A stretch of 64,000 nt of DNA from Salticus scenicus (GCA_963930645.1 OZ005648.1:249217436-249281435), one strand, 5' to 3'. Shown: positions 10,525-23,940, numbered from the stretch's first letter. Notes: generated from the letters alone by a model not told the origin. A program made the numbers and translations.

Positions 10525-11133
10525 AAAAGGATATCTAAAACGGATTTATGAAACAATTTTCAAGAAAATCGTTAAAGCCATTTTTGAGATACCAACTTTT
10601 GCCAAAACTTTGTATAATCAATTATTGACCGGAAAACAATAATTACATACAAAAGAATATGTAAAAGGGAGTTAATATGGCGGGTTTGAAAAGAAACCCG
10701 TTCAGCCGATTTTAAAAGAACGCACTTGCGAGACCTGAAATTGAGCTTCTTATACAGTACGCCAATCAATTTTTCTGAACTAACCAATTATATAATTCGG
10801 AAAGACATTTAATAGAGTGTTTATATAGCAATTTTGAAGAAAATCGTTAGAGACATTTTCGAGATATGGACTTACGGACCCAACTGTCCCACTTACGGTT
10901 TTCTAGTTTTCACCAAAATTTGGAAAATTCATCTGTACATCAGACCTGTCTCAATTCTGAAGTTTCGTCATTTTATCTTTATTAGTTGCCGATAGATGAT
11001 AGTCAGACGATTCCCCACATACATACACACACATACATACATACAAACACACTGACCAATAGCCGAATACAATACTTTAGACCGAATACAATACTTCCAT
11101 TACCTACGGTAGCCGGGTAATGGGAAATAAAAA
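10525..11133 (+). repeat. Dispersed repeat R3, forward copy
   Basis: It shares its full layout with an inverted copy at 58636-59330. Landmarks are a caagaaaatcgtt...ttttgagatacc block, a second diverged unit near 10657, a third near 10804 (agaaaatcgttagagacattt), then a stretch related to ttaccaaaatttggaaaattca, a (CA/CATA)n stretch at about 11015-11050, and a terminal imperfect palindrome (cttccattacc...ggtaatggg) at about 11093-11123. Internal units recur about every 130-145 bp. No protein is encoded. The class of element is unknown. Confidence 0.7.
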
Positions 11134-11248
11134 TACTGGACTTGAATGTTTGTCAATAGATGATAAAGTAAAATAAATTTTTGGAAAAAATTATACATAT
11201 TCAATATTTCTATGAAAAGTAATTGGTAGTATTATTTTATACTTATAC

Positions 11249-11279
<31 letters not shown>

Positions 11280-11687
11280 AATTTTTATAAAAATTATCTG
11301 GGTGTTAAATTTGAGAAATCAAAAAAGGTGCTTATGTTACTTACCAAAAATTTCTTTCAAATATAAAATTGTTTATGTTATTGCGTTGTATATAAACAAA
11401 ATATTTTATCATTATGACATAAATCTTTCAAGCACAATTCTTTTGCAGTGTGTGCTTATAAGTATCACATTATAAATACGAAATATTAACATCATGATTC
11501 TCAAGGAATGGGACTATTACATTGTTTATTGACACCGAAGTTTCTGTTAAACATTCAAAGCTGAATTTTGTAATTTGGTATTTAATAACAAGAGAAGATA
11601 ATCTTTTTTTTTTTTTTTTTCATTTACAAATGCATTTATTGGATAGGTAAGTATAGGTTAAATATGAAATAAAGATATATATACATA

Positions 11688-11723
<36 letters not shown>

Positions 11724-12539
11724 TTGTATATATTAACAACATATTTTTAAGGTATTTACCATATATATGTTTATCATGATCATATAATTAAAAAAATAAT
11801 AATCAAGTTTATTAAAATCTGATCATGTCGTAGGGTATTCTATTTACATTTTATACGACCAATGCCATTTCAAAGTGAAAATTTCTGGAAATGCAAAAGA
11901 GCATTAGGGCAAGAGATATTGTGAAATTCCGAAGGAAAGGTTTTTATAAATCAAAACCTTCCAGTTTTACTCGTACAGGGCGTGACAAAAAAAAAAAAAA
12001 AAAAAAAAAAAACACTATTAAAGAAGAATAAATAAGAATAGTAAAGTGCTTGCTAAAAAATAAAGGCACCTAAATTAAATTAAACAATAAATCTATTTTT
12101 TAAATTGAAATAGACCCACTGTGATATATAGAAGACTTCACTTGAATTGCAACTGTTGTTAATATTCAAACTCATTATTTTAGTGAAACTAAAAAATAAA
12201 TACTCTTGTGAAAAAACTTAACAAAGTTTTAATAATAATACGAAATAGTACATAACCATTCCTTTTAACATCCTGTTCATACAGGAAAATCATAAAAACA
12301 TGCATCACATATATATGTGATTCCTAGCATGGGTAAAAATTACAGAGAAGTTCAGGAGAACGACTTCTCTCTCTACAGTGCATAATCCAAGTCTCTAGAG
12401 TTATTTCTGATTTTTCAGTCCTTCAAAATTTTGATGAGATGCAAAAGGGAGGGGGGGGGGGGACTATTTTCCCACAAGATGACAACAAATCAGAAAGTTT
12501 TTGATCACGTGAGGTACATAAATTCACACCTAGTTTAAT
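11134..12539. other. AT-rich spacer with microsatellites
   Basis: Holds (TTA)n at about 11248-11276, poly-T at about 11605-11620, a (TA)n(TG)n tract at about 11673-11722, poly-A at about 11988-12010 and a poly-G run at about 12452-12462. No gene is seen. Confidence 0.6.
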
Positions 12540-12800
12540 AGTTCATTGGTGTTTGCTCTGCGTCAAAATGTTTGGGTACTACCTTCGCCTGGGAGCGCAA
12601 GGCGGCATTATCAAAGTCGAGCGTGAAATTGCGGAAACTGTGTATCTGAGAGTGTGAAAGGATGCACGGAATGTCCGTTTTCATGATATCGCAGACAGAG
12701 TGGCACCTCGGACCTCACACTGGCAGTCGAGTACAAAAGAAGAAAACGTTGACGATGTCACACCACCAAAGACCAAAAGGTTTTGGTGAAATTTGTTCAG
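12540..12800. other. GC-richer segment, unrecognised
   Basis: Contains higher-complexity sequence (gcctgggagcgcaaggcgg near 12589) with a short plus-strand frame at 12662-12868. No domain was recognised and no repeat partner found within the window. Confidence 0.35.
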
Positions 12801-13079
12801 TCCATACACACGATTATATAAAAAATTTTTCTACCGTTAAAAGTTGTTTCATCTTAATACAAGAATGATATGTATGAAATTTCTTTCCTCAATAAATTAA
12901 ACTATTTTTAAAAATTTGCGAGATTTTATATCGACGATTTTGACACTTTCATTCGGATAATGAATAGATAATCCATAAAAAAGCGTAAAAAAAGGAAAAC
13001 AAAACGTCTAATGAAATGAAAACAAATACCACATACGCAAACAGATATCGCCATTGAAACAAACATCATTGAGCGTCTA

Positions 13080-13565
13080 ATGAACCCTTTAATGAACACC
13101 TATCCCCTCTCTCCTCCATCTAAAATCAATCAATATCGACCTCCGTTCCAAATAACCGAGTCAAATCGCAAGACATATGACGGACGACGCAAAAAGGGGG
13201 GGTGGGGGTCCGCCAGCCATTCCAGACTCGTCATAATATTTGAATGGTCATGAAAAGAGGAAGGTTAAAATTGCCGAGGAATGGATGAAAAATGACTGCC
13301 CCGACTTCCCTGTGATTACCGCCGTAGCACGTCGTGATAAATGGACGCATCCATCATCATTAGAGAAGATGTAATGATGGTGTTTCCAGACGTTTCGCTG
13401 ACAGATGGAATAATAACAAAGTCTTCCCTTTACCACCTCTCTCTCTCTTTCCATCTCCTTTTCCTTTGCGCTGAATTTGGAAATGAAGGGACCAGCTGAA
13501 AATAAATGTCTGGTGAAGTGTTCCCAGGAGAATCGTCACAAGTGGCGTTGTCAATTAGAGATGAA
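13080..13565. promoter_or_regulatory. Candidate conserved non-coding block
   Basis: A complex, non-repetitive block in AT-rich surroundings. It contains repeated homeodomain-core motifs (tctaatga, ttaatgaac, gtcataatattt, gtgataaatgg) and a gtgattaccgcc stretch, plus an internal run of G (about 13195-13208). Short minus-strand frames cross it without recognisable domains. Regulatory function is inferred from composition and motifs only; an eroded exon or old transposon is possible. Confidence 0.25.
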
Positions 13566-14564
13566 TTGTACTAGGGTCCTAGGTCTGGGAGACGGAAGAA
13601 AGTATTAGAAGTTTTCCTAATTGCTGCTAATTGTTACAAGAGTAATTTATAAAAGTCCCTTGTCCGTTGAGGATATGAATTTCTTTTCGAGCACGTACTG
13701 TAACTAATCAGAATTTAATGTCTACATTAATAATACCAGGACTTTACGCTCGTGTCTCTTTTCAATTAATACGGAGATAGAGTTTTATGAATGTTCATCA
13801 AAGTTTTCATGGAAGTTAGAATGTATGAAATTTGCAGAATAATCGGGATACTTATGTCTTATAATGTATTTTCAATTATGTAAACATCCATTAACAGTAC
13901 ATCATGAGTTAAACGAAGCCGCTCCTGTACGTTTCACACATTTGCATAGAATACCTCATTAAAAGTTCTATATTTCAAATTGTTTATATTACAGCTTTTA
14001 AAAATTAAGTGTGAGAAGTAAAATGTTTTATAATTTTGCCATGATATGCGTGAAATTAGCAAGATACAAAAACGTATCCTTTAATGATATTTTTATATTC
14101 TCATTATTGTTATTGCGGAAATTTTTATAAATTTAGTAAAAGTTCCTTCATTTTTTTTTTTTTTTTTTTTTCTGAATGAAGAGTCAAATCGAATTATGAG
14201 CACAAATAATATCTACATAAAACTGAAAAGTTATTCCTTTAACAATAATGTATTTCAATAAACTAGAATGAAATAGTAAAATTCTTCTTTATTATTTTAA
14301 TTGCTATAAGAAATCAGTTTTTCTTTATTATTATTATTATTATTATTATTTTCGACCTTTATGTTATACACATAGAATTCGGTTCAAATTACAACAACAA
14401 CTATAATAATAATAATCAGTCACGAAACTTAATTCTAGAGTATTAAATAAAAAAAAAATAATCTGGTATGGCAATCGCACGACTTTCTTTTGCCTTGTAA
14501 TTTGAATATCATAAAGACAAACTACAAATTAAAAGCAAGATAACAAGTACTGTATATAAACGCA

Positions 14565-14595
<31 letters not shown>

Positions 14596-14734
14596 TGAAA
14601 ATAGTTTCAGTAACAGTTTTATTTGGCATATATTTATGTGTGAGGGTGCTGTCTACTTTAACTCCCCGACTGAATATATAGGCTGTTATTACATTTAAAA
14701 GCTTGAATCTTAGTCAAAATATCAAATTGACAAC
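13566..14734. other. AT-rich spacer
   Basis: Holds poly-T at about 14151-14171, (TTA)n at about 14327-14351 and poly-A at about 14569-14595. No gene is seen. Confidence 0.6.
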
Positions 14735-14870
14735 TTCATAGTACCCAATTTGAACTTTCTATGTTTATTTGTTTTTAAGTTATGCTGATAGCAGACATAT
14801 ACACAGATTAACCGCTAAAAGCTTGAATATTGTAATCAAGCGAGGTCAAAATGCGAAATTATATTTAAAA
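14735..14870 (+). repeat. Dispersed repeat R2, diverged fragment
   Basis: It shares the order of landmarks with the R2 copy at 26195-26515: tatttgtttttaagttatgctgatagcagaca, then gctaaaa..cttgaat, then gaggtcaaaatgcgaaatta. It is divergent and truncated. Confidence 0.5.
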
Positions 14871-15712
14871 AGATCAATCATAATATTTAGAATCCAAAAT
14901 AGAACTTTATATGCCACGTAGATATGAGAAAATAATTATCATTTCTAGGCAATTTTCCTGGACTTTGTAAAATTTAGTAAGATTTAGTACTATTATTAAT
15001 TTAGTATATTATTAAATATATTAGTATATTATTAAATTTAGTATTATTAATTGCATTCAATACAAAGGAATGTAAACATTCAATTTTGGGAGATTTTGTA
15101 TATTGTCTATCATGAGACGCGGTAGAGTCTCAGTGACGCAAGCGGAAAGACAAACGAATGGCGCGAAACTCAGCGGAAATACAAACGAAAACTGCGACAC
15201 AATGTATACAACTAATTTGAGATTAAAGAAACCACTGGAAGCCGACACTTAATATCTCAGGAAATATGGGATGTAATGTTCTGCTTTTTTCAAAATAGTT
15301 TTTTTTATCTTCTGTCTGATCCTACCCGAAAATTTCTACATTTCTACGTGCAATATATTTTGAGATCTGATATGGCAGATTTAACTTGTAAATGGGAAGT
15401 CTATGGGTAGGATATATTTTTCTCGAAAATATCTCCTGTGATTTCTTTTTAATTGATATATGATATTAATCGCTTTTATTTGAAGAGACTGACATTCCCC
15501 TTTTCTCCGGAAAACTCTTGTTTTTTATGTAACTCAGTTTAAAAATTGAACTATTTTTTACTCCGCGATACGTGCATTTCTTCTGCATATTCTCAGAATT
15601 TAGAATAGGCGTTATTCGGTTTCATAAGTCTGGGGTTGGTTGGTTCAATCTGAATGCAGTCAATAAAATATTTGCATTGGATGAGTAATTGTTTCCACAC
15701 GTGTACAAATTG
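14871..15712. other. Spacer, no gene seen
   Basis: Mostly AT-rich. A GC-richer patch at about 15110-15200 (acgcggtagagtctcagtga, aatggcgcgaaactcagcgg) is unexplained and lies under a meaningless minus-strand frame at 15057-15248. Confidence 0.45.
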
Positions 15713-15949
15713 AAATAATAAAATATATACAACACAGTACTTTACATGTTAAAATAGTAAGTCAAAAGACTTAGTTTAAAAGTTTACAATATAAAAGATC
15801 AAAGAACATCACAACGTTTCGTCCTGGCATTGTTGCTCGTAGACTTCTTCAGGTTTAGTTCTCGGAATATTAGCGTCTTGATCCTTTAATAATCTTTTGA
15901 CTTACGATTTTATCGTGTAAAGTACTGTGTTGTATATATTTTATTATTT
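15713..15949. mobile_element. Foldback MITE with ~58-bp inverted ends
   Basis: Bases 15713-15771 (core atatatacaacacagtactt) pair with the reverse complement of about 15891-15949. The roughly 120-bp centre is GC-richer and on the minus strand contains cctgaagaag followed by gacgaaacgttg. I associate that phrase with repeats in several animal groups but cannot verify it here. No open frame is present. Confidence 0.65.
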
Positions 15950-18825
15950 AAAAAAATATTTACATTTTTTTTATTGAAGGCAAAAAAGAAACTTCATTGT
16001 TTGTTTTAAATATTTATTGTATATATACGAAATAAAATTTCATTTAAATATATGTTATTTATTTTTTGTTATAAAGTAAATATTTTAGATTTTAATATTT
16101 CGCATTTCGTCAAAAAACTATTACGATAATATTTTGAATAAGGAAGTATTTTGTAATTATAGGTATTCTATTTCATAGTTATTGATAATAAATAAATTTT
16201 ACATACGCCATACAGCGTACTTAAATTTAGCACAATATTTAACACTTAACGCAACTTTTAATGTACTTTCAGCATTTTGGATGTAATCCTATGCGAGTTC
16301 TTTTGTTTGGTCTTGTAAACGAATTTTGAAGGACTTTCATATCACATCCTGTAGTAAACATATATTTGAGCCTATAAAAAACATTTATATTAATTTCTTT
16401 TGTTTAGTGCAGTCTAAAAAGTAAAAAAGTTTATTGGTATAAATTTAATTCGGTAAATAAAATGATGATTTTTTCGATTATTTCGATTAAGCTGTTATTT
16501 ATTTTATTTTATTTTATCATGTGGGATTCTAGGAATGCAAATCAATAGTCAAAGTAGCCATTCTGTATATGTAATATATTAAATTGCATTGCATTTACTT
16601 GATTATATTGCAAAAAAGAGCAAATTGCTCTTTTAAATTTATTTTCATCATACCAAAACTTGACTGTAATAACAACTATAAATTGTCTAGCAACAAAAGA
16701 TTTCCATTCTAATTATATACCCCTACATAAACACGTAATCATTCTGATAACAGATAAAGCAATTCATTAGTGAAATTGTCTAATTTATCATCACCCTTCA
16801 GAACATGTTTATAAATATTCACTTACCTTGAGTCAATGGATAAATAATTCTAAAATTTAAGAAACGTGATTAACAATGAAAAAATAAAATACAAGGTAAT
16901 TACTTGAAAGAATGAAACAAGGAAATGCCATAGCACAACGTGTAGGCTAAAAGGTCTAAACATGGAAATACCCATCTACCATTTTACCACACACATGAAG
17001 ACAAATGTAAGCTTTATGGAAATTCAAATGATGTGATCAGACGTCTTAAGTTTTTTAAAATAACCTTTTTTGCATGTTGAATAGAGTTAATATAAAAGCA
17101 GATGATTATCAAATAAAACGACAATTTTACTGCGTGCAACATTTTAACAACACAGAAAGTAATTGATAATTGTATGGTAATTTTATTTGAATTTCTGAAT
17201 GTATAAATCTCCAAATTAAGCAACTACTTCATTGTTTAAGAGATTTAGTTTATCATAAAACAAATTTGTGATGTCTACCGTTATCTGAATTCGTAATTCT
17301 GCTCTTTCGAGAAAAATGTTGTAATATGTAATTTAATCTTCTTATTTGCACTTCACAGATATTTTTTATTTAAATAACTTTTTATAAAAATGCGTTTTAG
17401 GTAAAATTATATGGCACCGGAATTGCAAATTGTAAACATTCTTCATCAATTATTAACTTTAACTTTCAATATAAATTATCTTGATTTATTTTACCGCAAA
17501 TTTTATTTAAAACAATCCAATGGTAACAAAAAGGGAAATCAGATCCAAATACGCAGTATTTGATTTATTCTTGATATATTTTTTTAGTTATTGCAATTAA
17601 TTTAATAATAAATATGTAAATAAAAAAAAATTTGGAAGGCAACAAATTGTTAAGAAAAGAATGTAAAAAAAAAAAAAAACCACCAAAAGTTGCAAAACCA
17701 CGTAACAATTGTCTTAGGTCAAATAACTAAGCTCAGCTCTTTATCATGAGAAAAAATATCTCACACGTACACAGCGTGAAAGCAGCAACATAGCTATTCA
17801 TCATGTGTTGCTTACATTTATATCTATATATTTTCACTACAAAACTTAAGCGTAAAAACGAAATTTGATATTCGCTCATAATAACCAATAACTTTTAAAA
17901 GTTTCAATCTATTAACCATTTCAGGGGCGGTGGTATGTATTTTATACAACCTAATTTTAATTCCCAATTTCGAAAATTCACCCCGGACATTTTTAATGAA
18001 TTTTTACTTTTTTGACTTAGCCGAAAAAATTCATTTTTTTCTTATCATCTAACTCTGTTCTCAAATTCTGGTAGCAGTTGATGTTAAGTGAAAGTAATTA
18101 TATTGCCTCTGAAAGGGTTAAAGTAAACCATAAGACTTCTTTTATTTGCTATCAGTTATTTAATCACGTAAATGGGGACTTTTTTTTTTTTTTTAACTTG
18201 GTATAAAATAAGAAATTTTTATTCGTTCAGTAGTATTGTGTAAAGTTCTAAGTTTTTTTTCCTTCCAATTTAGTGTTAATTAGTGAATATATTTAGCAAG
18301 TGTAAACTATATATTATAATAAAGTGAGCACATTCGACGAAGTTAACCTGCGTGATCAGTAAACAGCAGGTTTTCTCTCTATAATGTTAAACTTATGGAC
18401 TTACTATGAGGACTCGTATTTTATAGGTGTCAATATATTACGATTTTTCTGCGTTGTTTGTAATCTTTATATTGCAATCTTATAATAGTATTTTCTATTA
18501 TAAATTTATCTGCAATTAAATAAGATGAAAATTGCTATTCGTAAATATTTGTATGAAAGTTATTTACAATTCATAAGAAACTGGCATATATAGCAAGAAT
18601 TTTAAAGATAGTAAGAAAATAAAGACATAAGAATATGAAAATTTTGAACGTATGTCTTGTACGTTACATTCTCAGAGCTTGTATTTTATTGATAAAATGA
18701 ACGATTAATTTTTTTTTCTAAAATACGCTTTTTTATGTGATCATTTTCTCTATAAAATTTTCTCACTGAAAAATTCATCTAAATACATATTTTTTTTAAA
18801 TGTAAAAGGGGTTAAATGAATACAC
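15950..18825. other. Long AT-rich spacer
   Basis: I see nothing but AT-rich sequence, short A/T runs and short chance frames (for example 17014-17223 minus). No splice-framed coding exon, RNA gene or repeat end was recognised. Confidence 0.55.
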
Positions 18826-19327
18826 GGTTTATTACAAATACACAAAATACAGAAATTGAAAGAAAATTTTTTTCCCTTACTATCCTTAAAAAAAAGAAAA
18901 AAAATGGTGGTGGGGGGGGGGGACGCATCGTAATCCTACAGATTTAAAGTTACGGAGAGAAAATCCATTGCTGACTGTGGCCAGATCTTCACAAATTAAT
19001 TTACTCATTGTAAATTATTCAGATGTTTGAACTGCCATTGAAGAAAATATAGTAGGACCTCAATAAATGAATACAAAAAAAAAAAAAAAAAAAAAAGGTT
19101 TATTACAAATACACAAAATACATAAAAGGAAGATGATTATTTTCCCCTTACAATCCTGAAAGAAAAAAAAAAAAAAAAAAAAGGAACTCATCGTACGCCT
19201 ATAGATTTAACGTTACGGAGAGAAAATCCATTGCTTACAATGACCAGGTCTTTACAAATTAATTTACTTTGTAAATTATCCAGATGTCTGAAATGCTATT
19301 GAAGAAAATATAGTGGGACCTCAATAA
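18826..19327 (+). repeat. Tandem direct duplication, ~271-bp period
   Basis: The segment starting ggtttattacaaatacacaa at 18826 is repeated at 19097. The copies share gttacggagagaaaatccat, agaaaatatagt.ggacctcaataa and intervening sequence with moderate divergence. Each copy contains a poly-A/poly-G run, and a poly-A run joins the copies. No coding frame is conserved. Confidence 0.75.
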
Positions 19328-19339
19328 GCAGACCGCTAC

Positions 19340-19378
<39 letters not shown>

Positions 19379-19859
19379 TATGCCCTTTGAAAAAGTAGAC
19401 TTTTAATAGTGATTGTTCAGAAAATATTAACACAGGCAACAAATTCTACCAATCAAATGTTTTTACTTGTTCAAATTTAGATTGTGCATATACTTCTCTA
19501 ATAATTAATAGCATTAAATTAATAGCATTTAAATTAATTCTTAATAATTTTCAGCAATAATTTTATTTTCCAAGGTTTATATGTATATGTACATGTAATG
19601 AATTACGTATTTTCAAATTAATTAAAATACATGAATTTCATGTATTTCCTCATTTTCTGTGTTGTTTTATCTTGCATATGCCAGAATATTTCTCCCTTTG
19701 TGCAACAAGTGACAGAAATATTAAATGAAAATTGAGATAAAATCTTTAAAATGAAATTTTAAGAAATTTATATATTTAAGAAAAAATAAATAAATAAACA
19801 AATAAATGATTTAAAAAAAAAAAGCATTTATTTACTCTTTTATTTATTTAATTTTTACG

Positions 19860-19894
<35 letters not shown>

Positions 19895-21084
19895 GACCTA
19901 TTACTTTTTCTCTCTGGCATCAAGTTTAAATATATATACATATAATATACATAGCCATTTTAATTCATAGTCAAATCTTCAACAAAAATTTAAAAGTCTC
20001 CAAGTGAAGTCCTATACTAAAGCTGTAACAAAAAAATCTAAAAAAAATTAATGTAGTAACCGTTGCTAAGGGATGCAACGCAGTGACCACATGCCGTTAT
20101 GGACGTATACACTAAAAAATGTCCTGTCATATTGAATTAAGTTCTGTTCTGTACAGAATTGTATGTCTATTACTTGAAAAAAAAAAAAATGCCCCCCCCC
20201 CCATTTTTAATGCTATTATTATTAAATTATGTTTAATATCAGCCGAGTCATTTAACGTCACCACTACCCATTTAGAAGCCATTGCTTTAAAATCTATTAG
20301 CTAAATCAGGTGTGACGCAAAATTCTCTTTTCCAAGCAGAAATATGAAGTCTTATCATTCTTTTCTCTATATACAGATAATTATAACTTCAGTTATAAGA
20401 GGGACAGTGGTCAGTTCAAGTCAAAGAAAAATTAAAATTTTCTGCTTTTTTAAACTATACCTATTTGTACACTTTATTGTCCTACAGAGAAAATTTTGAC
20501 CGGTAAATTTGACTTTAAAAAGAAGTAGGCCTTCATGAGGGGTAAAATTTTAGAGGGTTTTTACTGTAATATTAAATTTCGCATTCCAAAGGCATCTGTA
20601 TAAAAATTATTTTCGAAGTTCAGTTTGTGAGAGAGAGTAATTTAGCATGTTACAGCACGCAGGCAGCAGTTTTTTTTTTTTTTTTTTTTTTTTATGCATA
20701 TTTTAAAGGGCAAAATTTTAAATTAAACACTTTTGGTTTATTTATACATTCTTTTTTTTTTTTTTTTTTTTTTTTTTTTCTGAACATTTTTCATGCCTTT
20801 CTTATTTTCGATGGAGAAAAGCATTGGTTATGACATCATCTTGATGCTGACCTTTATAAATTAAAAATTAGTATATTGTGGCTACTGCAAATCTTTTTCC
20901 TATATTTTCCTTTACAATACAAACTATTTATTAAAATTGTTTTCCATGATGAATACAAACAAATCATAATGGAATATGATTTTTACCTTAGATAATTTTA
21001 ACATAAAATGTTCAAAGGAAGTTAATTTTGCGCCGACATCGACATCCGACGAAACGCTCTTTTAATACATTATTGTTATTATTA
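19328..21084. other. AT-rich spacer with (AT)n and poly-T tracts
   Basis: (AT)n at 19342-19372 and about 19860-19891, poly-C at 20192-20202, long poly-T at about 20670-20693 and 20750-20779. The frame 20627-20833 is a poly-T artefact. No gene is seen. Confidence 0.6.
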
Positions 21085-21323
21085 TTAAAAATGAAAGAAA
21101 AAAAGTTTTAAATTAGCATAGATTTATGGTTCAACCATTTTTTTTTTTTTTTTTTTTTTAAATATTGATTTTTTTTTTTTTTTTTTTTTAAGATACCTAT
21201 ATTGAAAATGTAAACCTATCATTGAGTACTCCCCACCCTTCCCGCAAGAAGGGAAGCGATGCCCTTGCATATACTAATTATTACTTTTTTTTTCCTAGTT
21301 GGCTATTTCTACCATAAAATATA
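21085..21323 (+). repeat. Dispersed repeat R1, copy A
   Basis: Contains the R1 signature tggttcaaccatt, an expanded poly-T, gatacctat...ttgaaaat, a cccttcccgc...gggaagcgatgccc block and a final cctagttggctatttct. The same order is seen at 25811-26147, 35810-35993 and, inverted, at 61485-61815. Confidence 0.65.
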
Positions 21324-22630
21324 AATATATTTTAAGTTTTTCCAAAGTTTAAAATAACTATCATTATGTATATTTATATGAAATTTTGTCCTATACTGTC
21401 AAATTAAAAATTATGATAAAATGTAATTATGTTTTTGAATTGTTTTGTCAGTATTATTATTATTATTTATTTATGTAGTTTAGTAATAATTTCTCATAAA
21501 CTCTAAGAAAAAAATCAGAACTATTTCTAACTGCGATTTTATATGTATTACACCCCTAATACCGCACCATTCACAGTCAGGAAACAGTGGGAAAAGAGAA
21601 TTAACCGAAGAAAGAATGAATGGGGAGGTGGTGCCAAAAATCGTTTCTTTTCCGAAATGAGAAGACCTTTAACAACAGGTTTCCAGTACATATTAATTAT
21701 GTGCGGCTGCTTTTCCTCAATCCTCAGTCATTCAAACTCATAAATAATTATAGTACAATTTTGGTCTTCAATCACGGCCGACTGGAGTTTATTAGACAGC
21801 TTTTGGCAACTGTAGATAACAGTGACGTGTGCCATAATGACTCGCTACGCCAACAGAGGATACGCCTATTTTCGGTTCGGGAATTATACAATTATTTTTT
21901 CCTATTATTTATGTACAATGATGGAGGTTGAACGTTAGAAATATATGTTAGGATAAAAAAAAAAATGTAATAATAATAATAATAATTGAGGTTTGTTCTT
22001 TTTCCCTTTTTTCTTTTCTTGTACTAAATAAGTTAATTTTACACGTAAGATCTTTTATTATTCTTTCATCTTAATGGCTAGAACATGAAACGTACAGGAT
22101 TGATTTTGAGCGTGTGAGATTTTTCAGTCCGATTCTTTTGCTAGTGAGTTTTAACATGCTATTTTAGTATTAGTTAATATGGAAAAAAAAAATCACATTT
22201 CTTATTTTTAAGCTATTATCTTAGAAAGATGTATATAGTATAACCGGAATCACCTAAGAGGTTCTTTCTTCAGCCGATTCTCAGTTACATAATTGCTGAA
22301 AAAAAAAAAAAAAAAAAAAAAAAAACATAAAAATCAGTATAAAAAAATTTATTTTAATTTTAAACAAGGAAAATATTTTGAATTTTAAAAATATTCAAGA
22401 GAGGGGAAGCCATATCTTAGGAAAAAATGGAATGAGACCCAAATTTTTGATTAGCAAAATTTTTACGCTGAAAATTATTAAAATAGAAACTCACTGTGGC
22501 AACATCCAAATACAGAACACAGAGCAGACTTAAGTTTTTGTAAAACATTTTAGTAAACTAACCAGGTGATATTGATATTATTTTTAAAACACTAAGTGTA
22601 ATTTTGTTGCATTTTTAAAGCGCTCTAAAG
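21324..22630. other. Spacer with one more complex patch
   Basis: A higher-complexity patch at about 21550-21930 contains overlapping frames (21543-21743 and 21620-21931) without recognisable domains; it may be a conserved non-coding or eroded coding piece. Poly-A lies at about 22300-22325. No supported gene. Confidence 0.4.
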
Positions 22631-22800
22631 AGTGTTGTCAAATTTAGGAACATTTTTATTCAACTATCAGCAATGATTTTGAGGAGTGGTATTTGATATA
22701 TATAATGTACGAATACCCATCAAAGTTATTAGGTAATCGTTACAATTAAAATTTAGGGGTAAATTTTGTATAAAAAAAAGTTCCTAAAATTGGCAACACT
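22631..22800. mobile_element. Short TIR element (MITE-like)
   Basis: The 21-bp ends (agtgttgtcaaatttaggaa from 22631, and the inverse ending ggcaacact at 22800) match at about 19 of 21 positions. Total length is 170 bp with an AT-rich interior. No clear target duplication is visible, so the superfamily is unassigned. Confidence 0.5.
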
Positions 22801-23940
22801 GAGCAGAGGAGTTAAATAAGTCAAGAAAAGTGTTATTTCAGAATTGGTAATTATTACTATTATTATTATTATTTTGTAGCAATATTACTTGATGATACCA
22901 TAATCATTTTTACCTGATGTCCATATATTTTTCCAATATTCTATTCTTAAAAAATGAAGAATATGCAACAGGCAATATTTTTATGAGACCCTAGAAATGC
23001 ATTTTAACATTATATTAATACCTCCGTAAATATTTGTTGCGAAACGTCTAAAGAAAAATTTCGTCAAACGGACATTTTTTTTTTTTTTTTTTTAACCATG
23101 GTTTTGAATTAAAAGAAAAAAAAAATTGCCACCGAGAGCTCCATTAAAATCGTCGCTAAAGTGATGGTATCTGAATGGTTTTCAATATAAAAGATCTCTG
23201 CCTATGAATGTTTACACTGGGAAAAAATCAGTTCGGTATACTCAAGTATTTTCCCTTACTGTTTGATTTATTTTACAAAATTAAATAATTAAAAATAAAA
23301 ATAAAATAAAAATAAAAATTAATAAAAAAATTAATGAAATAAAATTAATTAATTAATTAAAATTAAAATAGTGGGACATGCTGAAAATTATATTTTTTGA
23401 TTTAATCCTAGAGAATCAACAAAACATAATGATTTTCAAATTAGAATTAAGTTAAGGAATCTTAAATGTTAGTTGTAAAATGTTGAAACTGAAATTGTAT
23501 TAAACTAATTATTTCGGCTATAGTTGCTAATAAATTGACAAATCTGACAAGACTTACCCCCAAGTTCGTCTCTAAAGCTTTTTATAGGATAGTGATCTGC
23601 ACGGCTTTCAACGTAAAGAACTATATCTGTAAATGTTGTTTCACTACAGTGAAACAATCTCTGCGAAGAAACCAAGTATTTCTCTTTACCATTTAATCAT
23701 TTTACAAAATAAATAAATAAATAAAATATTGGCTATGCTGTATTAAATATTCTTTAATGCGATGCGACCAAAGAAATTTTATTCAATATAATAGATACCT
23801 GCAGAATATAATTTTTTAAATAGCATTTGTGAAAAGTCGAAATTAATTCTATCTTGCAACTGACTAAATTAAAAAATGTTGTAAGTTTTTTATTTTCAAA
23901 TTCTAATTAACTGAAACATAAAGAAACTGTTTAATTTTTA
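22801..23940. repeat. AT-rich region with a diverged ~460-bp spaced duplication
   Basis: A block near 23145-23280 (cgctaaagtgatggtatctg, aagtattttcccttactgtt) recurs in diverged form near 23570-23710 (ctctaaagctttttatagga, aagtatttctctttaccatt). No coding frame is shared. It may belong to the degenerate array that follows. Confidence 0.4.

Noticed and set aside
20627..20833. 68-aa plus-strand frame
   Set aside because: Produced by two poly-T runs coding for Phe; no domain.
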